Shown here: positions 1 through 5,998 of the stretch, piece by piece | Layout: each line of letters opens with the position of its first letter | How positions within the stretch are numbered: the stretch's first letter is position 1 | Assembly: GCA_946221975.1 (NCBI GenBank) | Contig: CAMIGT010000093.1 | Location: 1 to 6,233 of the forward strand | Direction of reading: 5' to 3' | Origin: an uncultured Blastococcus sp. | GTDB taxonomy: Bacteria; Actinomycetota; Actinomycetes; Mycobacteriales; Antricoccaceae | Length of the DNA: 6,233 bases | Notes under the pieces: model-generated | The model's database searches: none | Told to the model about the DNA's origin: nothing | What the model saw: only the letters and a program-made list of their open reading frames with translations | Made by a program: the position numbers and the translations under genes

Positions 1-973
1 AGCCCGGATAGTCCTGCCCGAGCTGGCGGTCGAGCGCTTCCAGGTCGGTCAGCTCACCGATGACCCCGGCCGCCTCCCCGTAGTCCAGCGGCTGCTCCCC
101 GTCGACCGGCATGCCCTGCCCGCGCATCATGCCGGGGCGCAGGTTCTGCAGGTTGTCGCGCAGCTGCGCCATCTGGGAGGCGAGGTCGACGTCGCTCAAC
201 GCCTGCTCGATCAGGCTCTCGATCTCCGCGCGCTGCTCGGGTGTCATCGAGCGCAGCAGCCGCTCGGCTTCGGCCTGCTGGCGAGCCAGCTGGTCGATGA
301 GCTCGTCGACGTCTTTCGGGTTGTCCGGGAAGAAGTCGCCGTGCTTGTCCATGAAGTCGGAGAACTGCTGCTCGGTGTCTTCGCCACGCGCATGAGCGGC
401 AAGCAGCGAGTTGAGGTCGGCCATCATGTCGCGCACCCGCTGCATCGCTTCGGGATCGGGGTTCTGCAGCGCCTGCTTGATGCCGTTGAACTGCTGGTCG
501 AGCACCTGCTCGCGCAGCCCGGCCTTGATCTGCTCGTACTGTGCGCGCGCCTCGTCGGAGTGCCAGTCGTAGCGCTCGAGGTCCTGCATCGCCGACGACA
601 CCGAGTCGGGCAGCTCGTCGAGCAGCAGCTCGTCGAACCGCGCCTGGTCGGTGTCTTCCGAGGCCAGCTGCTCCCGCTCGGTGGCGAGCGCCTGATCCAG
701 CGCAGCGCGCGCCCGATCGAGTGCCCCGCCGAGGTTTCCGCGGTTGCGCAGCTGGTTGCGCCGCTCGCGGATGCGTTTGCGCAGCTCGTCCAGGCCCGGC
801 CGGTCGCGCTGACCGCGCCGCAGCAGGTCGCGCACGGCATCGCGGACGTTCCGGCCGCCCAGCATCGAGCGGCCGACATCGAGCGCGGCGCCGCGGACGT
901 CCAGCGGGGCAGCGAGCGGGTCGGGCCCGTCGTGCCACGACCCGTAGCGGTAGTTGTGTCCGTGCGGCGACAC
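1..973 (-). CDS. N-terminal part of VWA-domain partner protein of a MoxR-like ATPase (truncated by window edge)
   Basis: An open frame with no stop runs from a GTG at 973 to the left edge and gives 324 residues; the C-terminal end is outside the window. The protein begins MSPHGHNYRYGSWHDGPDPL and is then mostly charged, Leu/Gln/Glu/Arg-rich helix with coiled-coil character (about residues 60-105 and 140-280). A segment around residues 194-222 (HARGEDTEQQF, then DFMDKHGDFFPDNPKDV) matches what I remember of the actinobacterial Rv0959-type family, in which this helical region precedes a C-terminal von Willebrand A domain. The VWA domain itself, with its metal site, is not visible here, so that assignment is inferred from family and context. 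The start is chosen because a GGGAG ribosome site lies 6 bases upstream and the ATPase stop codon ends only 2 bases before it, implying co-translation. The role is probably substrate or metal-centre handling together with the ATPase; the substrate is unknown. Confidence 0.85.
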   Translation of the reverse strand, partial: MSPHGHNYRYGSWHDGPDPLAAPLDVRGAALDVGRSMLGGRNVRDAVRDLLRRGQRDRPGLDELRKRIRERRNQLRNRGNLGGALDRARAALDQALATEREQLASEDTDQARFDELLLDELPDSVSSAMQDLERYDWHSDEARAQYEQIKAGLREQVLDQQFNGIKQALQNPDPEAMQRVRDMMADLNSLLAAHARGEDTEQQFSDFMDKHGDFFPDNPKDVDELIDQLARQQAEAERLLRSMTPEQRAEIESLIEQALSDVDLASQMAQLRDNLQNLRPGMMRGQGMPVDGEQPLDYGEAAGVIGELTDLEALDRQLGQDYPG

Positions 974-975
974 GG

Positions 976-2376
976 CTAGCTCCCGTAGACGGCGCGGCCG
1001 TCCACGTCGTCCTTCGAGAGCCGCTTGGTCAGATACAGCCCCTCGAGCACGAACTCGATCGCCGCGGCCACCGGTCCGGGTCCGATGTCGGCCTCGTCGA
1101 CCTTCAGCCGGCCGAGTACGTCGGCCAGCCCGTCGATGCGCCCGACCTGATCGAGCAGCGACTGCGAGGCGACCAGATCGCCGGTCTCGACGGTCGTGTC
1201 CTCCTCGAACACCGCGGTGAACCCGTGCAGGTCATGACCGCGCAGCAGCTCGTGGAAGACGTGCGCGGTCGAGATCCGCAGCAGATGCTCCAGGATCTCC
1301 TCCTCGCGTCCTTCTTCGCCCATCTCGAACTCGAGCTTGCCGCGCAGGCTGCCCAGCACCGGGCGTAGGTCGCCGATCCGCGCCACCGGGTCGTCTTCGC
1401 CGGCGATCGCGCCGCGGCGCAACGCCGACGCAGCCAGCGACTCGGTGGCTGCGATCGCGAAACGTGAGGACACGCCGGAACGCTGGTCGATCGAGCTCGA
1501 CTCGCGCAGCTGTGAGGTGAGCTCGCCGACGACCCGCATCAGGTGGTAGGGCACCGGCGCCACCGTCTGCGCCTCCTGGGCGATCAGCGCGACGTCCGTC
1601 TCCGCGTCGAGCGGGTAGTGGGTGCGGATCTCCGCACCGAACCGGTCCTTCAGCGGCGTGATGATGCGCCCGCGGTTGGTGTAGTCCTCCGGGTTGGCCG
1701 AGGCGATCAGGAAGACGTCGAGCGGCAGCCGCAACGCATAGCCGCGGATCTGGATGTCGCGCTCCTCCAGCACGTTGAAGAGGCCGACCTGGATTCGCTC
1801 GGCAAGGTCGGGCAGCTCGTTGAGCCCGAAGAGACCGCGGTTGTAGCGCGGCAGCAGTCCGTAGTGCACTGTCTCCGGGTCGCCGAGTCGCCGGCCCTCG
1901 GCGATCTTGGTCGGGTCGACATCGCCGATCAGGTCGCCGACGCTGGTGTCGGGCGTGGCGAGCTTTTCGCCGTACCTCTCGTCGCGATGCCACCAGGACA
2001 CCGGCAGGTCGTCGCCGAGCTCGTCGGCCCGGGCGATCGACCCCAGCGAGATCGGCTGGTACGGATGCTCGTTGAGCTCGGAGCCCTCGATGACCGGGGT
2101 CCACTCGTCGAGCAGTGCCACCAGGCTGCGCATCAGGCGCGTCTTGCCCTGGCCACGCTCGCCGAGCAGCACGAAGTCGTGGCCGGCGAGAATCGCTCGC
2201 TGCACCTGAGGGAGGACGGTGTCGTCGAACCCGACGATGCCGCGGAAGGCGTCGTCGCCGTTTCGGAGGTAGGTCAGCAGGTTGTCGCGCAGCTCTTCGG
2301 CGACCGTGCGATGACGGTGCCCGGAGGCTCGCAACTGCCCGAGGTTGGTGATTTCTGGGGGTGCCGTGCGCTCCAT
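976..2376 (-). CDS. MoxR/Mg-chelatase-type AAA+ ATPase (Rv0958-like)
   Basis: This is a 466-residue AAA+ ATPase. Walker A is GERGQGKT at residues 72-79 (Lys78). The Walker B position reads GLFGLNELPDL (181-191), so the usual Asp is Asn186 followed by Glu187. Sensor-1 is in LIASANPEDY (223-232, Asn228), and the LKDRFGAEIRTHYP stretch (242-255) carries the arginine expected in Mg-chelatase/MoxR ATPases. The remaining 200 residues are largely helical. It resembles M. tuberculosis Rv0958, called a magnesium-chelatase-like protein, but no chlorophyll genes are present. A MoxR-like, ATP-driven maturation or remodelling role with the adjacent VWA protein is more likely. The ATG at 2376 is chosen because a -10 element stands exactly 6 bases upstream and the family similarity begins soon after the start (MERTAPPEITNLGQLRASGH). 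The next gene follows after 2 bases. It is cytoplasmic, with no signal peptide or membrane segment. The family is confident; the biological substrate is unknown. Confidence 0.92.
   Translation of the reverse strand: MERTAPPEITNLGQLRASGHRHRTVAEELRDNLLTYLRNGDDAFRGIVGFDDTVLPQVQRAILAGHDFVLLGERGQGKTRLMRSLVALLDEWTPVIEGSELNEHPYQPISLGSIARADELGDDLPVSWWHRDERYGEKLATPDTSVGDLIGDVDPTKIAEGRRLGDPETVHYGLLPRYNRGLFGLNELPDLAERIQVGLFNVLEERDIQIRGYALRLPLDVFLIASANPEDYTNRGRIITPLKDRFGAEIRTHYPLDAETDVALIAQEAQTVAPVPYHLMRVVGELTSQLRESSSIDQRSGVSSRFAIAATESLAASALRRGAIAGEDDPVARIGDLRPVLGSLRGKLEFEMGEEGREEEILEHLLRISTAHVFHELLRGHDLHGFTAVFEEDTTVETGDLVASQSLLDQVGRIDGLADVLGRLKVDEADIGPGPVAAAIEFVLEGLYLTKRLSKDDVDGRAVYGS
980..984 (-). promoter_or_regulatory. 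Ribosome binding site of the VWA-partner gene
   Basis: On the minus strand GGGAG lies 6 bases before the GTG at 973, inside the last codons of the AAA+ ATPase gene. It supports the GTG start and translational coupling of the two genes. Confidence 0.6.
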
Positions 2377-2382
2377 GCGGCA

Positions 2383-2388
2383 ACCCTA
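2383..2388 (-). promoter_or_regulatory. Candidate -10 element for a leaderless AAA+ ATPase mRNA
   Basis: Reading the minus strand, TAGGGT (2388 to 2383) fits the actinobacterial TANNNT -10 consensus and is followed by 6 bases (TGCCGC) and then the ATG at 2376. That spacing would put the transcription start at or next to the A of the ATG, as in leaderless transcripts. A -35 is poor: GTCACC at 2411-2406 with a 17-base spacer matches TTGACA at 3 of 6 positions. The AGGG overlapping the -10 could also act as a weak Shine-Dalgarno site, so a leadered mRNA is not excluded. Confidence 0.5.
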
Positions 2389-2458
2389 CGCGCGTTCGAC
2401 AGAGCGGTGACGGCGTTCACTCGCAGCGATCACGCGGCCCTCGCTCGGCCGACCCACG

Positions 2459-2472
2459 ATGACAGATGTCAT
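2459..2472. promoter_or_regulatory. Inverted repeat, candidate operator
   Basis: ATGACA-GA-TGTCAT is a perfect 6+6 bp inverted repeat with a 2-base centre. Its right arm also takes part in a second, imperfect dyad (GTCATG at 2468-2473 with CGTGAC at 2481-2486, 5 of 6 paired). It lies about 65 bases upstream of the ABC ATPase start and about 90 bases upstream of the AAA+ start. A natural candidate ligand is the response regulator encoded at 5309-5917, but a different regulator is equally possible; only the symmetry is observed. Confidence 0.4.
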
Positions 2473-2518
2473 GGCGAACTCGTGACGTGCGCCAGGTCCG
2501 AACTCTCCTGGGTGTCGC

Positions 2519-2524
2519 CAGGAT
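2519..2524 (+). promoter_or_regulatory. Weak candidate -10 for the ABC/two-component operon
   Basis: CAGGAT matches TANNNT at the second and last positions and is 6 bases from the ATG at 2531, the leaderless spacing. The only purine-rich ribosome site, GAGG at 2526-2529, is 1 base from the ATG, too close for normal use, which favours a leaderless start. No recognisable -35 precedes it, so the call is tentative. Confidence 0.2.
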
Positions 2525-2530
2525 CGAGGT

Positions 2531-3466
2531 ATGACGACACAGACGAAGGCGCCACCGGCCATTGAGCTCGCCGGCGTCCGCAAGCAGTTTCGGACGATGG
2601 CCGGCGAGCCGGTCAACGCGGTCGACGGGCTCGACCTGACGATCGGACAGGGCGAGATCGTCGCCTTCCTCGGTCCGAACGGTGCCGGCAAGACAACCAC
2701 GCTCGACATGGTGCTCGGGCTGACCGAGCCGACCAGCGGCAGCGCCACGGTGTTTGGGATCGCGCCGCGCAAGGCCGTCGATGCCGGGCGGGTCAGTGCC
2801 GTCCTGCAGACCGGCGGGTTGCTCGCTGACCTGTCGGTGCGGGAGACCGTCGAGATGATCGCGTCACTGTACGTCGACGCCACGCCGGTCGAGCAGGTGA
2901 TCGCCCGCGCCGGGCTGGAGAGGCTCGCGACGCGGAAGGTCTCGAAGTGCTCCGGCGGTGAGCAGCAGCGGCTGCGGTTTGCCCTCGCGCTGCTGCCCGA
3001 TCCGGACCTGCTGATCCTCGACGAGCCCACCGCCGGCATGGACGTCGCCGCCCGCCGCGACTTCTGGGACACCATGCGCGCCGACACCGACTCCGGTCGC
3101 ACCGTCGTCTTCGCCACCCACTACCTCGAGGAGGCCAACGCCTTCGCCGACCGGATCGTGATGGTCGCCCAGGGGCGAGTCGTCGCAGACGGCAGTACGG
3201 CAGAGATTCGCGCGATGTCGAGTGGCCGCACGGTGACCGCCGCACTGCCCGGTGACCGCCTCGAGCCCGTCGCCGAGTCACTGCGTCGGCTGCACGGGGT
3301 CTCGGAGGTGACCACCCGTGGTGATCGTCTCATCGTGCGCGCTGCCGACAGCGACGAGATCGCGCGCCGGCTCCTTGGCGAGTACGGCGGGCACGACCTG
3401 GAGATCACCACCGCGGACCTGGAGTCCGCGTTCATCGACCTCACCGCAGAGAGCAGGCTGGCATGA
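2531..3466 (+). CDS. ABC transporter ATP-binding protein (ABC-2 exporter type)
   Basis: This 311-residue nucleotide-binding subunit powers export through the ABC-2 permease encoded next to it. All motifs are present in order: Walker A GPNGAGKTT (48-56, Lys54), Q-loop Gln93 (LQTGG), signature CSGGEQQR (140-147), Walker B LLILDEPT (160-167, catalytic Glu165) and H-loop ATHYLEEA (His197). About 100 residues after the H-loop form the C-terminal extension common in drug- and antibiotic-exporter ATPases of the DrrA/CcmA group. The signature begins with Cys140 where Leu is usual and has Glu144 in place of Gln. It should act at the cytoplasmic face of the membrane, as a dimer with two permease copies. 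The ATG at 2531 places the first beta strand (IELAGVRKQF) ten residues in, normal for the family. The last bases overlap the permease start (ATGA). The substrate cannot be read from the sequence. Confidence 0.96.
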   Translation: MTTQTKAPPAIELAGVRKQFRTMAGEPVNAVDGLDLTIGQGEIVAFLGPNGAGKTTTLDMVLGLTEPTSGSATVFGIAPRKAVDAGRVSAVLQTGGLLADLSVRETVEMIASLYVDATPVEQVIARAGLERLATRKVSKCSGGEQQRLRFALALLPDPDLLILDEPTAGMDVAARRDFWDTMRADTDSGRTVVFATHYLEEANAFADRIVMVAQGRVVADGSTAEIRAMSSGRTVTAALPGDRLEPVAESLRRLHGVSEVTTRGDRLIVRAADSDEIARRLLGEYGGHDLEITTADLESAFIDLTAESRLA

Positions 3467-4209
3467 ACACCACCTTCGTCGGAATCGAGCTGCGCCGGAT
3501 CGTGCGCAATGTGCCGCAGATGTTCTTCACCGCGATCCTGCCGGCCTTCTTCTATGTCATCTTCGGCGCTACGCAGGACTACGGCTCCGAGCGAGTCGGC
3601 AACGGCAACGTCACCATGATGGTGATGATCTCGATGGCGGTGTACGGCGCCGTCACCGCGACGACGTCGATCGGCGGCATGGCCGCCGTCGAGCGGATGC
3701 AAGGCTGGGGCCGTCAGCTCGGTCTCACCCCGCTGCGTGACGGCAGCTACGTCTCGATGAAGGCGTTGGTGGCCGTGTCGATCGCGGCCGTGCCCATCGC
3801 GCTGATCTACCTGCTCGGCGCGTTCACCGGGGCAAAGGGGGACACCACGGCCTGGCTGCTCAGCGCACTGCTGTGCCTGCTCGGCGCTGCCGTTTTCTCG
3901 CTGTTCGGGCTGTGCGTCGGCACCGCGTTCCGCTCCGACACCGCGGTCGGCGCAGCATCCGGCTCGCTGGTCATCCTGGCCTTCCTCGGCAACGTGTTCG
4001 TCCCGCTGTCCGGCACGATGCTGGCGATCGCCAAGTTCACCCCGCTCTACGGCGTCGTCTCCCTGGCCCGCTACCCGGTCACCGAGGGCCAGCTCGCCGA
4101 CGGGTCGGTCGAGCCGCTTTGGGTGCCGGTGCTTAATGTGACCGTGTGGACAGCGATCTTCGCCGTACTGGCGATCTACCTGGTGCGGAGGGGTCGGTCA
4201 CGTCAGTGA
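3463..4209 (+). CDS. ABC-2 family transporter permease
   Basis: This 248-residue integral membrane protein is the channel subunit for the preceding ATPase. About six hydrophobic segments can be seen, near residues 20-36, 52-72, 101-121, 131-156, 162-182 and 220-241. Between the second and third lies VERMQGWGRQLGLTPL (76-91), the charged cytoplasmic loop typical of actinobacterial ABC-2 permeases that contacts the ATPase. The ATG overlaps the ATPase stop (ATGA), indicating translational coupling; only a weak purine-rich site (GAGAG at 3449-3453) precedes it. The length is usual for the single-domain permease subfamily, so a homodimer is expected. The end overlaps the histidine kinase start. 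Exporters with this gene order handle lipids, antibiotics or peptides; which applies here is not shown. Confidence 0.94.
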   Translation: MNTTFVGIELRRIVRNVPQMFFTAILPAFFYVIFGATQDYGSERVGNGNVTMMVMISMAVYGAVTATTSIGGMAAVERMQGWGRQLGLTPLRDGSYVSMKALVAVSIAAVPIALIYLLGAFTGAKGDTTAWLLSALLCLLGAAVFSLFGLCVGTAFRSDTAVGAASGSLVILAFLGNVFVPLSGTMLAIAKFTPLYGVVSLARYPVTEGQLADGSVEPLWVPVLNVTVWTAIFAVLAIYLVRRGRSRQ

Positions 4210-5312
4210 CCGTGTTGGGGGCGCAGCCGGCCCCGGCGACTCTCCGACGGGACCCCTGGGAGCGCTGGGGCTGGCTGATGGGCGTGATCTGGACTCCGTT
4301 CCTGCTCTCGCCGCTGCTGGCCGCGTGGAGCGCCGACCGATCCCTGCTGGAGCGGATCATCGGCTCCTTGCTGGTCATCGTCTTCACTGTTGCGTACGTC
4401 GCGGGCTACATCCGCTTCTTCAGACTGTCGTGCGACCAGCTCGCCAGCCCGCGGCACATGCTGATCTGGGTGTTGCTCGTGCTCGTCGCACTGACAGCGG
4501 CCCAGTTCGTCGGGATGGAGGCGATGAACTTCCTGCCGTTCCTGGTCTCCTTCGGCGGGTTCGCGCTGCCGATCTGGCTCGGGTGGACGGCCGTCGTGAT
4601 GGCCATCGGAATCACCGTGGCGGTCCCGATGGCCCTCGATATCTACCGCGAGAAGTGGTACTTCACGTTGATCGTCGCGCTCGTGGGCGTGGCATCGCTG
4701 CTGATCCGGATCATCAGCGCGAAGTCCGAGGAGCATGCGCAGGTGCGCGACGACCTGCGAATCCTCGAAGAACGCGAACGGGTCGCGCGCGACGTGCACG
4801 ACGTGCTCGGGCACTCGCTCACCGTGCTGACGGTCAAGGCCGAGCTCGCGGCGCGCCTGGTCGACGCCGACCCGGCGCAGGCCAAGGCCGAGCTCGCGCA
4901 GATCCAGTCGCTGACCCGCGAGGCATTGGGTGAGATCCGTGCGACGGTCGCCGGCTTGCGGGTCATGCGGCTGGGCGATGAGCTGTCCGCGTCGCGAGAG
5001 GCGCTGCGCTCGGCCGGGATCGAGGCCGACATGCCTGAGGACGGCGAGGTCGTCGATCCGCGGCACCGCCTGCTCTTCGCGTGGTCGCTGCGTGAAGCAA
5101 CGACCAACGTCGTCCGGCACTCGGGTGCGCGGCGGTGCCGCGTCGAGCTGGAGACCCGCGGCATGCGGGTGATCGACGACGGACACGGGATCAACGGCGC
5201 CGCCGAGGGCAACGGCTTGCGCGGTCTTCGCGAACGCGTCGAGCAGATGGGTGGTCGCGCGACCTTCACCGCGGGTACGCCGACCGGGACGGTCATGGAG
5301 GTGCGGATGTGA
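4206..5312 (+). CDS. DesK-like membrane sensor histidine kinase
   Basis: This 368-residue HisKA_3 kinase should autophosphorylate and pass phosphate to the next gene's regulator. The N-terminal half holds about five or six membrane segments (roughly 22-41, 51-72, 85-104, 109-126, 128-144 and 152-170) with almost no extracytoplasmic domain, as in DesK-type sensors of membrane state. A short linker helix leads to the phospho-acceptor motif ERVARDVHDVLGHSL (191-205, His198). The ATPase domain has an N box LREATTNVVRHSGA (295-308, Asn301), G1 DDGHG (324-328) and G2 GNGLRGL (335-341); the loop before G1 is short. The start taken is the GTG at 4206, which overlaps the permease stop as GTGA. It has only a distant GGAGG (4187-4191, 14 bases away). 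An in-frame ATG at 4146 would add 20 residues inside the permease gene and looks less likely; GTG 4212 is another alternative. The function is confident, the exact start less so. Confidence 0.93.
   Translation: MTVLGAQPAPATLRRDPWERWGWLMGVIWTPFLLSPLLAAWSADRSLLERIIGSLLVIVFTVAYVAGYIRFFRLSCDQLASPRHMLIWVLLVLVALTAAQFVGMEAMNFLPFLVSFGGFALPIWLGWTAVVMAIGITVAVPMALDIYREKWYFTLIVALVGVASLLIRIISAKSEEHAQVRDDLRILEERERVARDVHDVLGHSLTVLTVKAELAARLVDADPAQAKAELAQIQSLTREALGEIRATVAGLRVMRLGDELSASREALRSAGIEADMPEDGEVVDPRHRLLFAWSLREATTNVVRHSGARRCRVELETRGMRVIDDGHGINGAAEGNGLRGLRERVEQMGGRATFTAGTPTGTVMEVRM
5297..5302 (+). promoter_or_regulatory. Ribosome binding site of the response regulator
   Basis: GGAGGT lies 6 bases before the GTG at 5309 and inside the last codons of the kinase. 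It fixes the start at the GTG overlapping the kinase stop, rather than at upstream in-frame starts that would add an unrelated Arg-rich extension. Confidence 0.75.
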
Positions 5313-5917
5313 CGATCCGCGTGCTGCTGGCCGACGACCAGGCGCTGGTGCGCGGAGCACTCGCTGCGCTTCTCGACCTCGAGCCCGACCTCGAGGTCGT
5401 CGTCCAGGTCGGAACGGGCACCGAGGTGGTCGACGCCGCCCGCGAACATGAGGTCGACGTGTGCCTGCTGGACATAGAGATGCCAGGTATAGATGGGATC
5501 GAGGCCGCGGCTCAGTTGGCGCGCGAGGTGCCGGAGTGCCGGTCGCTGGTTGTGACGACGTTTGGCCGGCCGGGCTACCTGGCGCGGGCGCTTGATGCCG
5601 GGGCGAGTGGCTTCGTCGTCAAGGACACCCCGGCACACGAGCTCGCCGACGCCGTACGCCGCGTCCACGAGGGGCTCCGCGTCGTCGACCCCACGCTGGC
5701 CGCGACGACCTTGCTCGACGGCCCGAACCCCCTGACCGCCCGCGAGGCCGAGGTCCTGCGCGAGGCACTCACCGGTGCCCCGGTCGCGACCATAGCGAGC
5801 AATGTCCACCTGTCGCAGGGCACGGTCCGCAACCACCTGTCGGCGGCGATCGGCAAGACCGGGACCGCTACCCGGGCCGAGGCCGCCCGGGTCGCGCGGG
5901 AGCGCGGCTGGATCTGA
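5309..5917 (+). CDS. NarL/LuxR-family response regulator (DesR-like)
   Basis: This 202-residue cytoplasmic transcription regulator is the evident partner of the preceding kinase. The receiver domain (about 1-118) has acidic Asp9-Asp10, phospho-acceptor Asp55 (LLDIEMPGIDG), Thr83 and Lys105 (FVVKD). The stretch VVTTFGRPGYLARALDAGASGF (81-102 region) is characteristic of the DesR-like subgroup common in actinobacteria. The C-terminal LuxR-type helix-turn-helix runs from about 138 (LTAREAEVL) through IASNVHLSQGTVRNHLS to the end. The GTG start overlaps the kinase stop (GTGA) and has a strong ribosome site. Being last in the operon, it probably controls the transporter promoter upstream of 2531; the dyad at 2459-2472 is a candidate site. 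It contains three rare ATA isoleucine codons (residues 56, 61, 162), unlike the three genes before it. Confidence 0.95.
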   Translation: MTIRVLLADDQALVRGALAALLDLEPDLEVVVQVGTGTEVVDAAREHEVDVCLLDIEMPGIDGIEAAAQLAREVPECRSLVVTTFGRPGYLARALDAGASGFVVKDTPAHELADAVRRVHEGLRVVDPTLAATTLLDGPNPLTAREAEVLREALTGAPVATIASNVHLSQGTVRNHLSAAIGKTGTATRAEAARVARERGWI

Positions 5918-5948
5918 CCGCGCTGCCGCGTCGGGTGTGTCGGCCGTC

Positions 5949-5971
5949 GCGCCAGTGGGTACGGCGCCACT
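5949..5971 (+). repeat. Two mutually exclusive short hairpins in the gap after the response regulator
   Basis: GCGCC (5949-5953) can pair with GGCGC (5963-5967), or AGTGG (5954-5958) with CCACT (5967-5971). No run of T follows either, so neither looks like an intrinsic terminator. The short stems in GC-rich DNA may be chance. The rest of the 81-base gap (5918-5998) shows nothing else apart from the ribosome site of the next gene. Confidence 0.2.
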
Positions 5972-5986
5972 AAACCCCTTCCGGAC

Positions 5987-5992
5987 AAGGAG
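5987..5992 (+). promoter_or_regulatory. Ribosome binding site of the 3'-edge gene
   Basis: AAGGAG sits 6 bases before the ATG at 5999. This near-consensus Shine-Dalgarno site is the strongest in the window and supports the following frame as a real gene. Confidence 0.75.
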
Positions 5993-5998
5993 TGTGCG

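Larger units (their letters stand above)
2377..2530. promoter_or_regulatory. Divergent intergenic regulatory region
   Basis: These 154 bases separate two divergently transcribed groups and must hold the promoters of both. The left end carries a TAGGGT -10 for the ATPase. The middle contains a 14-base dyad (2459-2472) and a further TGAC half-site at 2483-2486. No TANNNT -10 is visible on the plus strand for the transporter operon, which suggests a weak or activator-dependent promoter. No convincing small gene was seen in it. Confidence 0.6.

Noticed and set aside
54..938. Minus-strand 294-codon frame overlapping the VWA-partner gene
   Set aside because: Its product is almost wholly Arg, Ala, Pro and Gly. 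The other minus-strand frame, from GTG 973, has family-like sequence, a ribosome site and coupling to the ATPase.
1543..2565. Long plus-strand frame of 340 codons opposite the AAA+ ATPase
   Set aside because: It mirrors the ATPase gene, has a composition biased to Val, Arg, Gln and Asp without domains, and runs through the divergent promoter region into the ABC gene. It is a GC-driven shadow.
2386..3117. Minus-strand 243-codon frame across the start of the ABC ATPase
   Set aside because: It is antisense to Walker A and signature motifs and Ser/Arg/Pro-rich. It would also occupy the divergent promoter region.
5375..5398. Repeat of GACCTCGAG and the 12-base palindrome GACCTCGAGGTC
   Set aside because: It lies inside the receiver domain and simply encodes a DLEPDLEV turn with preferred codons; no regulatory role is suggested.
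4203..5836. Two long minus-strand frames (385 and 397 codons) opposite the kinase and regulator
   Set aside because: Both lie antisense to clear motif-bearing genes, are Arg/Asp/Ser-rich without recognisable domains, and have no matching neighbours.
5918..5998. Possible intrinsic terminator after the response regulator
   Set aside because: Stems are only 5 bp and no T-run follows, so transcription may well continue into the next gene.
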